Shown here in pieces: positions 15,301 to 26,603 of a DNA stretch of 64,000 nucleotides; the first letter of the stretch is position 1; every line of letters starts with the position of its first letter. Below the pieces are notes generated by a model. That model was not told the origin of the DNA, ran no database searches, and was given only the letters and a program-made list of their open reading frames with translations. The translations under genes were made by a program, and so were the position numbers. The stretch is from Argopecten irradians (taxonomy: Eukaryota; Mollusca; Bivalvia; Pectinida; Pectinidae): contig NC_091144.1 of NCBI RefSeq assembly GCF_041381155.1, positions 17,741,544-17,805,543 of the forward strand, in the 5' to 3' direction.

Positions 15301-18300
15301 CTCAACCTGTACAACAGTAAGTATACCATCAAATACATCCTCAACCCTGTACAACAGTAAGTATACCATCAAATACATCCTCAACCTGTACAACAGTAAG
15401 TATACCATCAAATACATCCTCAACTATACAACAGTCAAACTATCATATCCTCAACCTGTACAACAGTAAGTATACTATCAAATACATCCTCAACCTGTAC
15501 AACAGTAAGTATACCATCAAATACATCCTCAACCTGTACAACAGTAAGTATACTATCAAATACATCCTCAACCTGTACAACAGTAAGTATACCATCAAAT
15601 ACATCCTCAACCTGTACACAGTAAGTATACCAACATCCTCAACCTGTACAAGTAAGTATACATCAATACATCCTCAACCTGTACCAACAGTAAGTATACT
15701 ATCAAATACATCCTCAAACCTGTACAACAGTAAGTATACCATCAAATACATCCTCAACCTGTACAACAGTAAGTATACAATCAAATACATCCTCAACCTG
15801 TACAACAGTAAGTATACCATCAAATACATCCTCAACCTGTACAACAGTAAGTATACCATCAAATACATCCTCAACCTGTACAACAGTAAGTATACTATCA
15901 AAATACCTCAACCTGTACAACAGTAAAGTATACCCATCAAATACATCCTCAACCTGTACAACAGTAAGTATACCATCAAATACATCCTCAACCTGTACAC
16001 AGTAAGTATACATATCAACATAAACTTCCTCAACCTGTACAACAGTAAGTATACCAATCAAATACATCCTCAACCTGTACAACAGTAAGTATACCCATCA
16101 AATACATCCTCAACCTGTACAAACAGTAAGTATACCATCAAATACATCCTCAACCTGTACAACAGTAAGTATACCATCAAATACATCCTCAACCTGTACA
16201 ACAGTAAGTATATCATCAAATACATCCTCAAACCTGTACAACAGTAAGTATACCATCAAATACATCCTCAACCTGTACAACAGTAAGTATACTATCAAAT
16301 ACATCCTCAACCTGTACAACAGTAAGTATACCATCAAATACATCCTCAACCTGTACAACAGTAAGTATACCATCAAATACATCCTCAACCTGTACAACAG
16401 TAAGTATACCATCAAATACATCCTCAACCTGTACAACAGTAAGTATAACCTATCAAAATACATCCTCAACCTGTACAACAGTAAGTATACTATCAAATAC
16501 ATCCTCAACCTGTACAACAGTAAGTATACCATCAAATACATCCTCAAACTGTACAACAGTAAGTGTATATCAAAATACATCCTCAACCTGTACAACAGTA
16601 AGTATACTATCAAATACATCCTCAAACCTGTACAACAGTAATGTATACATCAAATACATCCTCACCTGTACAACAGTAAGTATACCATCAAATACATCCT
16701 CAACCTGTACAACAGTAAGTATACTATCAAATACATCCTCAACCTGTACAACAGTAAGTATACTATCAAATACATCCTCAACCTGTACAACAGTAAGTAT
16801 ACACCATCAAATACATCCTCAACCTGTACAACAGTAAGTATACTATCAAATACATCCTCAACCTGTACAACAGTAAGTATACCATCAAATACATCCTCAA
16901 CCTGTACAACAGTAAGTATATACCATCAAATACATCCTCAACCTGTACAACAGTAAGTATACCATCAAATACATCCTCAACCTGTACAACAGTAAGTATA
17001 CCATCAAATACATCCTCAACCTGTACAACAGTAAGTATACCATCAAATACATCCTCAACCTGTACAACAGTAAGTATACCATCAAATACATCCTCAACCT
17101 GTACAACAGTAAGTATACCATCAAATACATCCTCAACCTGTACAACAGTAAGTATATACCATCAAATACATCCTCAACCTGTACAACAGTAAGTATACCA
17201 TCAAATACATCCTCAACCTGTACAACAGTAAGTATACCATCAAATACATCCTCAACCTGTACAACAGTAAGTATACCATCAAATACATCCTCAACCTGTA
17301 CAACAGTAAGTATACCATCAAATACATCCTCAACCTGTACAACAGTAAGTATACCATCAAATACATCCTCAACCTGTACAACAGTAAGTATACCATCAAA
17401 TACATCCTCAACCTGTACAACAGTAAGTATACCATCAAATACATCCTCAACCTGTACAACAGTAAGTATACCATCAAATACATCCTCAACCTGTACAACA
17501 GTAAGTATACCATCAAATACATCCTCAACCTGTACAACAGTAAGTATACCATCAAATACATCCTCAACCTGTACAACAGTAAGTATACTTATCAAATACA
17601 TCCTCAACCTGTACAACAGTAAGTATACATCAAATCAAATACAACATCCTCATCCTCAAACCTGTACAACAGTAAGTATACCATCAAATACATCCTCAAC
17701 CTGTACAACAGTAAGTATACTATCAAATACATCCTCAACCTGTACAACAGTAAGTATACCATCAAATACATCCTCAACCTGTACAACAGTAAGTATACCA
17801 TCAAATACATCCTCAACCTGTACAACAGTAAGTATACCATCAAATACATCCTCAACCTGTACAACAGTAAGTATACCATCAAATACATCCTCAACCTGTA
17901 CAACAGTAAGTATACCATCAAATACATCCTCAACCTGTACAACAGTAAGTATACCATCAAATACATCCTCAACCTGTACAACAGTAAGTATACCATCAAA
18001 TACATCCTCAACCTGTACAACAGTAAGTATACCATCAAATACATCCTCAACCTGTACAACAGTAAGTATACCATCAAATACATCCTCAACCTGTACAACA
18101 GTAAGTATACCATCAAATACATCCTCAACCTGTACAACAGTAAGTATACCATCAAATACATCCTCAACCTGTACAACAGTAAGTATACCATCAAATACAT
18201 CCTCAACCTGTACAACAGTAAGTATACTATCAAATACATCCTCAACCTGTACAACAGTAAGTATACCATCAAATACATCCTCAACCTGTACAACAGTAAG

Positions 18301-21300
18301 TATACCATCAAATACATCCTCAACCTGTACAACAGTAAGTATACCATCAAATACATCCTCAACCTGTACAACAGTAAGTATACCATCAAATACATCCTCA
18401 ACCTGTACAACAGTAAGTATACCATCAAATACATCCTCAACCTGTACAACAGTAAGTATACCATCAAATACATCCTCAACCTGTACAACAGTAAGTATAC
18501 CATCAAATACATCCTCAACCTGTACAACAGTAAGTATACTATCAAATACATCCTCAACCTGTACAACAGTAAGTATACCATCAAATACATCCTCAACCTG
18601 TACAACAGTAAGTAACCACCAAATACATCCTCAACCTGTACAACAGTAAGTATACTATCAAATACATCCTCAACCTGTACAACAGTAAGTATACTATCAA
18701 ATACATCCTCAACCTGTACAACAGTAAGTATACCATCAAATACATCCTCAACCTGTACAACAGTAAGTATACCATCAAATACATCCTCAACCTGTACAAC
18801 AGTAAGTATACCATCAAATACATCCTCAACCTGTACAACAGTAAGTAACCACCAAATACATCCTCAACCTGTACAACAGTAAGGATACTATCAAATACAT
18901 CCTCAACCTGTACAACAGTAAGTATACCACCATATACATCCTTAACTGTACAATTCGAAAATTTCTGAAAAGTTATTATAAACAACAAATGATATTTAAA
19001 TGTAAAGTTCTTATAAACTTCTTTATTTCAATATCAAATGATATTCCTTTAACTGTAGTGTTTCCCACAGCCCAGATTAGCATGGCGCCGCGCCGTGCCC
19101 TTTTTACCTGACGACATGCTACTATAACCTAACGCCCCGCTGCCCTTTTGTCCCCAGTACACTTTTACTAAACTACCAAAATACCAGGCAGTGGTTTAAT
19201 AATTAAGTAAACAAAAGAGGTGTGACCACTCCCTGACCCCCTGACTAACACCCCAGTGGCCCTAATTAGCAGCCTTTGGCTATTTCCATATTATGTAAGC
19301 TGAAGTCAAGAAGTCGATCGGCAGCCTAGAAAACAATCAGCTGGCCTTTCAATAAGTTTTATGACTACAGCTAGTGAGCATTACTTCAAAAACAAATACT
19401 GCTTACAACTGTAAATGATTTACTCACGTTTTTAATGTTTAATAGGCCTATCTATATCTGATGGATGTCACAAGCTTTGCAATCATAATGGCCGCCATTT
19501 TGGGTGTATTGTAAAAGTAGATCCGGAGGTATGGAATTTCAGGATTTTTACTAGTATTCACGTTTTTAAAAATGAAAACGGTATTTTTTTTTTAGAATTT
19601 CCATGTGAATTTATTTTTAGAAAAGATATATTAATAATAACTTTATTAATAGCAAAGTAATTAAAATAAATCAAATTAAAAAGAAATCAACTTTTTTCTC
19701 TATCAGATTAAATTAAAATATTTTGAATACTACTCTTAACAATTATCTGTATTTTCTTTATTTCGTGCTTGTAAATTTAGACCATTATTTTAATTAAATA
19801 TCCATTATTATGAAACATGTTATCTTATTCAATTCAATACAGTATTTTTAATATTTCAATAAAGATATATATTAAAATAAAGGTAATTGCATTGAAATAA
19901 AGGAATACATTTTGCATTTTTCCCATTCTTTTAATTAATATAAATGAAATTTAGATCTTTCTTGTGAATAAATTATAGTCATGATCATATGATCGACAGA
20001 TTACAATTTCGAAAATCATTCTGTTCACTCAGAATAATTAAATAGATGTCCTGATATTACTTAGCAACTCAGAGAGTTTAAAGCATTTCAATGATATTAA
20101 GTTGATCCAGAGTTAAATCTTTTAAAGATTTTCCCTTGTATTGGAAGTCGTCGATATAACCTTTGTGCCCCTCTGATGGTTATTTATCGTGGTCAAATTG
20201 CCCTTTTCAAAACCCAGCACCATGCCCTTTTTTTTCCTGTGGGAAACACTAAACTGTAAGTGTGAATGACTGGTATTGAACTCCTCAAACAGTAGAGTAA
20301 CACTTATTCAAGTAAGTGTGCTGAATAACCACTTCAAATCTATTTATACCTTTGGCAGTTCTTTTAGGAGTTTCTTCCTTGCCTTCTCCTCCTGGAGGAG
20401 GTTACCTCCCCTGTTGTTGAATCTGTTTGGATCACATGCTTTTCTCTGAGGAGGAGATATTTTGTTGGTGATTACAATTTTTTCTCTATCTATCAATGCT
20501 TAAAATAATGCAAAAAAATATAAGAGGTTGAGCAGACATAACAACAAACAAAAGGGGATACAGAAATTAAATGTTTGCAGTTAAATCTGTTTGAAAGAAA
20601 ATTGTGCAGGTAGCAGCAACTTTATTGCGATTATTTTGCAGCAAGGTTGCAAGATATTTTTAATGTATTTAAGAAGTTTCATGATCAGTTTAATTGCACT
20701 TGGTCTGATTGATAAATAGCAACAGGTGATTTACCTCAAACTCCAACATTTGTTTGAAGAGTACCTCCCAGCGTGCCACATTTTCATACAACTGATGATG
20801 GTTGTCATAAAGTTGTCTAACTCTCGCCACTTCTTTGTCATGGATTTCCAGTAACTCTTCTGTATAATCATCTGTGTGAAAAGAGTTATCAATTTGAATT
20901 TGTTTGGTTGTAAAGTCATTTGTGGTCATACCTTAAACTATTAAGCTTTAAACTGCAACAATTCTTTTAAACTCTTTAATTCTTAGTTTACTTCATGCAA
21001 AGGTGATTTCACTTTTTTTATGGAAAAATGCAACAGAAAACTTTACATTAATCATTCATTCCCTTGATATATATATCAACACTAACAGACCAATGTAACA
21101 ATAAAATTATCTTTTAAAGCAGTAAAATTATATAAACATTTGCATTCATAATTTCCATTTGTTATAGAAGCAGGGCATGAAATCTATAGTGCCTGAATAT
21201 TCAATAACATATGAAAAAAATATTATTTATTGGTACTTGATACGAGTCACACCTGATAATTTATTTATTTACCTGCAATGTGGAAGTGTTTAAATGCAGC

Positions 21301-24300
21301 TCTCTGCTGCTGACTGAAGTAACATTTATCCCACCATTCTACCAGTTCCCGCCGTGTGCTCTCCACAAATCGCTGCATATGTTCATATTTCAGTTTCTCA
21401 CAGCGAGTGATCTCTTGTTTTAGCTATCAATAAAAACCATATTATTTATGTTTAGATAACACATAGTAATCTTAAGATCAAAATATCTGTAGATATCTTT
21501 CTGCATTCACTATTTAGATTTTAAATATTTTTTTAGAGAAAAGTCAGATATAAATCATCCTTTTTGCAAGGACATTGAAATCTTTTCTCATAAAACCAAC
21601 AGTCTTTCTGACAAGTTTGCCCTTTAAAATATTGAAATCAGAATGTATGTAAAATTGTAGGAATTTCCAAAGCAACTTCTCATATTCTTTCTTGTATCAC
21701 TTCTGTACAACTTACAGCCTGTATCACTGCAGGCTTGACCCCTTCCTTGCCCTCCGAAAACACAGCACGGTCATCGCTGGATATGTCTAATCTGTCCCAT
21801 AACACATGTATTCTCTGCCACATTTTTACTGATTCCTGTTTTAAATCTTCTACTAGTTCCTCTAGCTAAAAACGAGAAAAAAAAAACATCATTTAAAAGT
21901 ATTTCCAAGTTATGCCTAGGTACAACAGGCATGTAAGAGGTTCCTTCTACTGAGTTTTTCTTATTTATTTATACAAATAAATTGGCAATTGTAGAAGATA
22001 TGCATACTTATGTTACATTAAAGTAGTAATGAAATGAAAGTTTTTAAAGGTTTTTAAGATATGCAAAGCATGAAAAAAAAATTCTCAGACTTGTACTTCA
22101 AACCTTATGTTCTTGTCTCATGTTAATATGTCTAACTTACATTTTACCTCAAAGTTTAAAGTCTCAAACTTAAAAAAGGACAAGGTAAAGCATAAGACGA
22201 AACATGGGTTTTATATCAGAAATAAACCGATTCTAATGAATGTTGGGCTAATTTTTATCCCTGTGGTCTGCTTACTCATGTCTAATATCAAATTGTGCAA
22301 TGCTAATTAAAGATAAACACAAGATTTTACTTTGACCTACCTCTGTTTTTAATAACCTTAATGATTTTAAGTTATCCTCAGATAACTGGAATGTGTCATC
22401 TTCCTCACAAATTACGTCTCTTTCGAAGTCTGACTCAGGTGTTCTGTCCATTTCTTGAAAAAGTTCTACAACCCCTTTCTTGATATTTACAAAGTCTGTA
22501 AAACGTTTTGCCTGGAAAAAAAGAAAAGATCATAAATCTGTCATGGAACAAGTATATTCAGTATTTGCAATTTTGCATATTACAGAGTTATCTGCCCTTG
22601 CATGTAGGTAGGTATTGATTGTGACGCCATGTGTTTGTGAGCATAATTTCTCAGAGAAAATGACACAAATTTCACTCACAAAATTATTATGTCACTATGG
22701 ATACCTTCTCGAGGTTAATCTGAAATCTGAAATATGCAGAAACGGAATACATCAAGAGGGGTCAAGAAGTATTCCGTCCTTGTATATTATAGATTCACCT
22801 CCGTTGCGAGTATGTATCCACTGTAACACCATTATTTTGTGAGTGAAACTCAATTCACTTTGTTTTCAGAACTTTTCTCTGAAAACTCTGATGTTATGTT
22901 GGCAGACATATGATGTCACAATCAATAACTACTCGCAAATGTAGATTTATAACTCTGCAAAGACATAATACCTAGTTTGACCTTGATTCTTCACATGTCT
23001 TATCACAAGCTGATTATGAAACTTAAGAAGCGCCAAAGAGAATAAAACATTCTTATATCTATAGTTTTGCCTTGCTCGATACAAGTTACTTTTAGACCCA
23101 ATATTCTTACATATAAGGTCTGATACTAACAAACTGTGTAACAAATAATCTTTAGTTTACTGTCAAACCTTTTCTGTTTTGAGGGAGTTGACATGTTTTT
23201 TGAGGGCCTCCAACTGCTCTGAACTAGGTGTGGTTCCTGTTGGGATATAGTAGGGAGTCAGACACATCAGATCACACAGTTTCTGGTCCTCTTCCTTTAG
23301 TGTCTGTAGCATCTCTAGTCTCTCACGCTTCTCAGTAGCTAATGTCTCACATCTCAACTTCAGGTCCTTCTCTAGCTGTAGCATTGATAGCCCTGCTTTG
23401 GCCTAAAAGTCAAAATCACATATATCAAAATGACAATCAAACTATTGTCTGTCCAACTGAAAATATTTTATATGATTATCAAGTCATCTCCATCAAGTTA
23501 ACAATAATAAGGCACTTTGAGATAGGAAACAGATCAGGAAAAATATTGAAACAAATCTAAATAAACAAAAGAGCTGGAAGGGGGATACATACAAAGAATA
23601 CATTTTAAGTTTGCTTATTCTTGATATGATGTACTAGCTACATGGAGCCAAGGAAGAGAGCGTACAAATTGCAATTCAAATGTTTAATATTGACACAATC
23701 TTCAATACAATGAAGTAGATTGATTACTAGGTAGTTAATGTAGATGTAAAACATTTCAAATAAAAAAATGTTTCCTTATAATAGCTTACTTTATATTCTG
23801 GCATAGACATTTCTTCTGTTAAAATATCTAACTCTCGTCTGTATTTTTCTGTTCTCTGTGCGATGGTATTCTTCAAAGTTTCTTCTTCTCGCACCATTTC
23901 ATCCAAGAGGTTTCGTAGATGCAACATGACCGTTCCTGATCTTTCCTGACGCTGTGTCTCACAGATACCAATCTCACTCCATATCCTGTGCAACTTACAC
24001 ATGGCAACCTCCAAACTCTGGAGCAACTCCTTCTTTACATTTTCTTTACTGAAAGTTAATTGCAGATAATTCTGTATTATAATCTTAATTCAACACACAG
24101 AGAATTCGTTGTATATATCATGATTTCGTGTAAAATCTGTTCCTATGGAGTTAAAATGAAAATTCAAGCTGCACACATGTCATGACTAGCTAGTGGGGGC
24201 ATGAGGAATTTTAACCTAACTACACATTTTTTTTATATTGTCGATATTATGTTTTAAAGCAAACTTTCTCTATGTAAAACAGAATAAAGTAGAAGATAAA

Positions 24301-24685
24301 TGGTACAGTATGTTGTCAGACTTAAAATAGGACGGACTGAAATTAGGGGGGAGGGGGGGGGGTAACAAGACAACAATCTAGATATATAAATGCAGCTATA
24401 ATCTGTATCTACATAAAGTATTTCATTACCGGTATATCACAAATTGCAAAAAGTAAGTATTCATTAATGCAATTACTATCATAAATGGACATAGAATTTT
24501 GAATCAACAATTAAAAATTAAATGGTGCATTTTTTTTATTTTCAAACAAGCATCATCAGATCATTTCAATACGTCCTACGAAATCAAACCATTTTAAGAA
24601 ACTGTAATTCATTTCTTTCAATGTGAAATAAGTACGAATCACTTATACGAGCGATTTAAATTTCAAATACTTACTTGAACGACAT
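6388..24685 (-). CDS. PRC1: Protein regulator of cytokinesis 1 (PRC1/Ase1/MAP65 family), complete, 13 coding exons
   Basis: Antiparallel-microtubule crosslinker of the spindle midzone, needed for cytokinesis (family knowledge). Coding exons in transcript order on the minus strand: 24685-24675, 24048-23790, 23402-23169, 22511-22341, 21865-21716, 21423-21273, 20871-20735, 20445-20350, 12855-12709, 12269-12153, 8445-8326, 7117-6908, 6456-6388. All junctions are GT-AG and phases agree. The total is 1872 nt, or 623 aa; human PRC1 is about 620. Residues 1-90 resemble the dimerisation region. Residues 91-371 form a helical rod with conserved [16 protein letters not shown] (about 196-211). Residues 372-403 carry the family signature [17 protein letters not shown] of the microtubule-binding spectrin-like domain. 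Residues 453-623 are basic and Ser/Thr-Pro-rich ([15 protein letters not shown]) with a C-terminal YQEFERE motif, and are likely CDK-regulated. The GTTTGT donor after residue 601 is weak and rests on homology. Exon 9 abuts a 6-kb minisatellite. Start: ATG at 24685, which gives an 11-nt first coding exon. Confidence 0.95.
7198..7216 (+). mobile_element. Possible transposon-terminus fragment
   Basis: CAGGGGCGTAGCCAGG at 7200-7215 resembles terminal inverted repeats of hAT-like elements that I recall from many animal genomes. The opposite terminus was not found, so this may be a solo end or a chance match. It lies in the PRC1 intron between the exons ending at 7117 and starting at 8326. Confidence 0.3.
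8608..8808. mobile_element. MITE, family GGGACTAATT, copy 2 of 3
   Basis: A palindromic element of about 200 bp in a PRC1 intron. It begins AATGGGACTAATTGTTGTAC and ends GTACGTGAATAAGTCCCATT. Internal arms (GATATTTGATAACTTTTGTG and CACAAACATTATCGGGTATC) can pair. It is homologous to 4528-4736 and 46493-46693. Confidence 0.85.
9800..11100. other. PRC1 intron with regularly spaced GC-rich clusters
   Basis: This part of the 8446-12152 intron alternates AT-rich DNA with short GC/CpG-rich clusters near 9870, 10110, 10360, 10590, 10815 and 11030, about 215-250 bp apart. Two of them share GTAATGGCTGC followed by CpG-rich sequence. This could be a very diverged satellite or remnants of one repeated element. 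The open frames across it show no recognised domain. Confidence 0.3.
12709..12855 (-). CDS. PRC1: PRC1 exon 9, its 3' splice site embedded in a minisatellite
   Basis: Encodes residues 404-452, starting [17 protein letters not shown] and including FMDYIESRW. It matches the human segment that follows LPK (LEEELKARIELWEQ). The acceptor is TTACTGTTGTACAG at 12869-12856, directly followed by GTGGAGGAGG. The donor is AGG|GTAGGG at 12709/12708. The sequence immediately upstream, including the acceptor, is the same as the 39-bp unit repeated through 12857-18940, so the true splice site is the last member of a series of near-identical copies. Confidence 0.93.
12857..18940 (-). repeat. 39-bp splice-acceptor minisatellite in the PRC1 intron, about 155 units
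   Basis: Tandem array with a 39-bp period inside the PRC1 intron 12856-20349. Read on the gene's strand, each unit contains TTACTGTTGTACAG|GTTGAG, a near copy of the exon-9 acceptor and first codons, then GATGTATTTGATGGTATAC. Read in the frame of exon 9 the unit encodes [13 protein letters not shown]. The main variant is CCATC/CTATC on the plus strand, which gives FDG/FDS. Units from about 16900 to 18590 are almost uniform, whereas 13600-16650 has many single-base indels. On the plus strand each unit carries CAACAGTAAGTAT, a strong match to a U1 5' splice site. Long open frames in several phases are consequences of the 3n period. Confidence 0.97.
19057..20250. mobile_element. Non-autonomous hAT-like DNA transposon in the PRC1 intron
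   Basis: A 1.2-kb segment bounded by inverted termini: AGTGTTTCCCACAG at 19057-19070 and CTGTGGGAAACACT at 20237-20250. Flanks read TTAACTGT on the left and TAAACTGT on the right (the right copy overlaps the last T), an 8-bp duplication with one mismatch. The terminus sequence and 8-bp duplication are typical of hAT elements. The interior is very AT-rich with no transposase frame, so it must have depended on another element to move. Confidence 0.6.
24341..24364 (+). repeat. Poly-G run in a PRC1 intron
   Basis: A run of G with one A interruption (about 24345-24362) in the first PRC1 intron. It could form a G-quadruplex on the plus strand (C-rich on the gene's RNA). No further context supports a role. 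Confidence 0.6.
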
Positions 24686-24739
24686 CTTATTTGTTTTGTC
24701 TTTATAGATTGCACTCAAAAATATCCGACATGTTTTCCC

Positions 24740-24815
24740 CACGATTCAAACTTCGTACACAAATCAAGGCTTTTGATTGGCTGACCTAAATGTTAGTACG
24801 ATTCTCATTGGTGGC
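24740..24815 (-). promoter_or_regulatory. PRC1 promoter: paired CCAAT boxes plus a CHR-type TTTGAA
   Basis: Upstream of the PRC1 ATG, on the minus strand, are CCAAT at 24811-24807 and again at 24780-24776, 31 bp apart, followed by TTTGAA at 24750-24745. Two NF-Y sites spaced about three helical turns apart, with a CHR element 25-36 bp downstream, is the known layout of G2/M genes bound by DREAM and MuvB complexes, and vertebrate PRC1 is such a gene. The motifs are seen directly; their function here is inferred. Confidence 0.6.
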
Positions 24816-24879
24816 AAAAGGGAAGTAACTCTGATGTTTTATTTACATTAAAGCTAGACTTGCAGTTGTCCCAATATAT

Positions 24880-25039
24880 TTAAGGATTAACTTGAACAAA
24901 TTTTTTATGTTATGGAGATATAACACAAAAATCTTAGTGTACTCTAAATAAACCGCGAAGCGGTTTATGATGAGAGTACACTCAGATTTTTGTGTTATAT
25001 CTCCATAACATAAAAAATGTATTCAAATTAATCCTTATA
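24880..25039. mobile_element. Foldback (palindromic) element upstream of PRC1
   Basis: A nearly perfect inverted repeat with arms of about 70 bp. TAAGGATTAACTTGAACAAA on the left pairs with the segment ending ATTAATCCTTA on the right; ATGTTATGGAGATATAACAC pairs with GTGTTATATCTCCATAACAT. The central loop is itself palindromic (AAACCGCGAAGCGGTTT). It starts about 200 bp upstream of the PRC1 start codon, so its RNA or cruciform could affect the promoter region. It is probably a MITE. Confidence 0.75.
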
Positions 25040-25949
25040 ATTCAATTTACTAAAAAGATAATCTCTTCAATATTCAAAATTCATTTTGGGACTCTTTTGT
25101 CTATGAAATCATTACGCCGTCATCTCAGCCAATCAGAAGCAACGTTATAAACGGCGACGGCATTTTTTCCTTTATGGGCTGATAAAGTAAATTTTTAAGC
25201 CAGTGAAAATGCTCGTAACAAGCAAAATTGAATTATTAAAGACCATTTGCCTACTTTTTGGAAAACGAAACAAAAGTGTTAATAAAGCATTTTAACAGTA
25301 TTTAACAGATCACACAATGAATTTAAATTTTTAACATATATATTTTATTTATTTCAATCAAATTGTTCAGAAGGTGATGATACGTTTAGTATTAACGGTT
25401 GCGACTCTACAAAATTATCGATCTCGTTTTTCATTCCCATTTTAAAAATTAAAAGCCGTTTCGGAAAGGTGACCCTTTAAACTTTAATATGTATTTATTG
25501 CAATTTGTAATGAGCTACGTTTATATGTCATTGTTGTTGGGAGAGGACTTTCATATTTTGTAAAAAATGCAATAAGATAGTTTAAACTCAAACTGAAATA
25601 TATATATTTAATATTGTTAGTTTTTTTACTTACATACTAGGATAATTCATGAAAATTATCTGGTGTACAACTTATTTCCAATATGTTCCTCGTAAGTGAA
25701 GGGAGCTGCAAACTACTAAGTTTTTATTTATTTTGAAATCTATTTATTTTTATAATAAATATTGTATTTATTATAAAAATGGATAGATTTTAAAATTGCG
25801 CAATATTTTCACACAATCATTATAAAAACTTATCCATCTTATTATTTAGAGCCTTTTTTGACAATGTCGTGTCTGCGCTTTGGTATGTTAGCTTATATAC
25901 ATGTGTATGTACCAAAGTAAATGATTTACAATACATATAATCACTGACT

Positions 25950-26035
25950 CTGCCAGGGTTCGAACACGGGACCTCTGGATTACTATTCTGAGTGCTCAAC
26001 TGATCGAGCTATTTAAAGAGAAGTTCTCTCTAGCC
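25950..26035 (-). mobile_element. tRNA-derived SINE fragment
   Basis: On the minus strand TAGCTCGATCAGTTGAGCAC resembles an A box and GTGTTCGAACCCTGGCAG a B box, separated by about 30 nt. The T-arm stem does not pair well and the acceptor stem is not formed, so this is a tRNA-derived SINE head rather than a working tRNA gene. Confidence 0.6.
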
Positions 26036-26080
26036 GAGCAGTATATATTACGACTAGTATTGACCAGGGTTACATAAAAA

Positions 26081-26520
26081 ACAAGAGGCCCAATGGCCTT
26101 CACGGTCATCTGACTACCTTGGCAATAGTCGTATGGGAAATTGATTAGATATGGTGTCATGGTAGCACTTTTCAACTTGGGATCAACCAGAAATGTAACA
26201 AGTAACACTTTATTAAGAAAATATCAGGATCATTTCAGGCAAGTTTCAGCCAAATTGCACCAGTAAAACTTGAGAAGTTCAAAACGGCGGCTGTGGTGGC
26301 CATCTTGGATTTCGGATCGAGCCGAAAAATAACAACATTTGGTCGGGACCATGTCTGGATTGTTTCATGTAATTTTCAGATAAATCGCCCATGCAGAATT
26401 TGAGAAGAAGTTCAAAATGTTTAAAGTTTACGCACGGCGGACGGCGGACGGCAGTACGGCGCACAGCGGACGACGACGGGCGTAACATGATGACTATAGA
26501 ATATAGATATAGGTCATCCT
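26081..26520 (+). mobile_element. Dispersed mollusc repeat with a CGGACGGCGGACGG motif
   Basis: Begins ACAAGAGGCCCAATGGCCTT and contains GGTGGCCATCTTGGATTTC, AAGTTCAAAATGTTTAAAG and CGGACGGCGGACGGC near the end. I recall this combination as a very common interspersed repeat in bivalve genomes. The open frame through it (arginine-rich on the minus strand) is not a gene. Confidence 0.55.
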
Positions 26521-26555
26521 GACATATATACCCCTATATACATGTTTTATATAGT

Positions 26556-26564
26556 ATATAAGGG

Positions 26565-26600
<36 letters not shown>
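26556..26600. repeat. (TA)n microsatellite
   Basis: About 20 TA dinucleotides in a row followed by imperfect TA-rich sequence. Simple repeat. Confidence 0.9.

Positions 26601-26603
<3 letters not shown>

Noticed and set aside
12802..18988. Repeat proteins such as [13 protein letters not shown] or [13 protein letters not shown] encoded in the 39-bp array
   Set aside because: Products of the 3n period in non-PRC1 frames; broken by indels in most segments.
25950..26035. Functional tRNA gene on the minus strand
   Set aside because: A- and B-box-like motifs exist, but acceptor and T stems do not pair; fits a SINE head.
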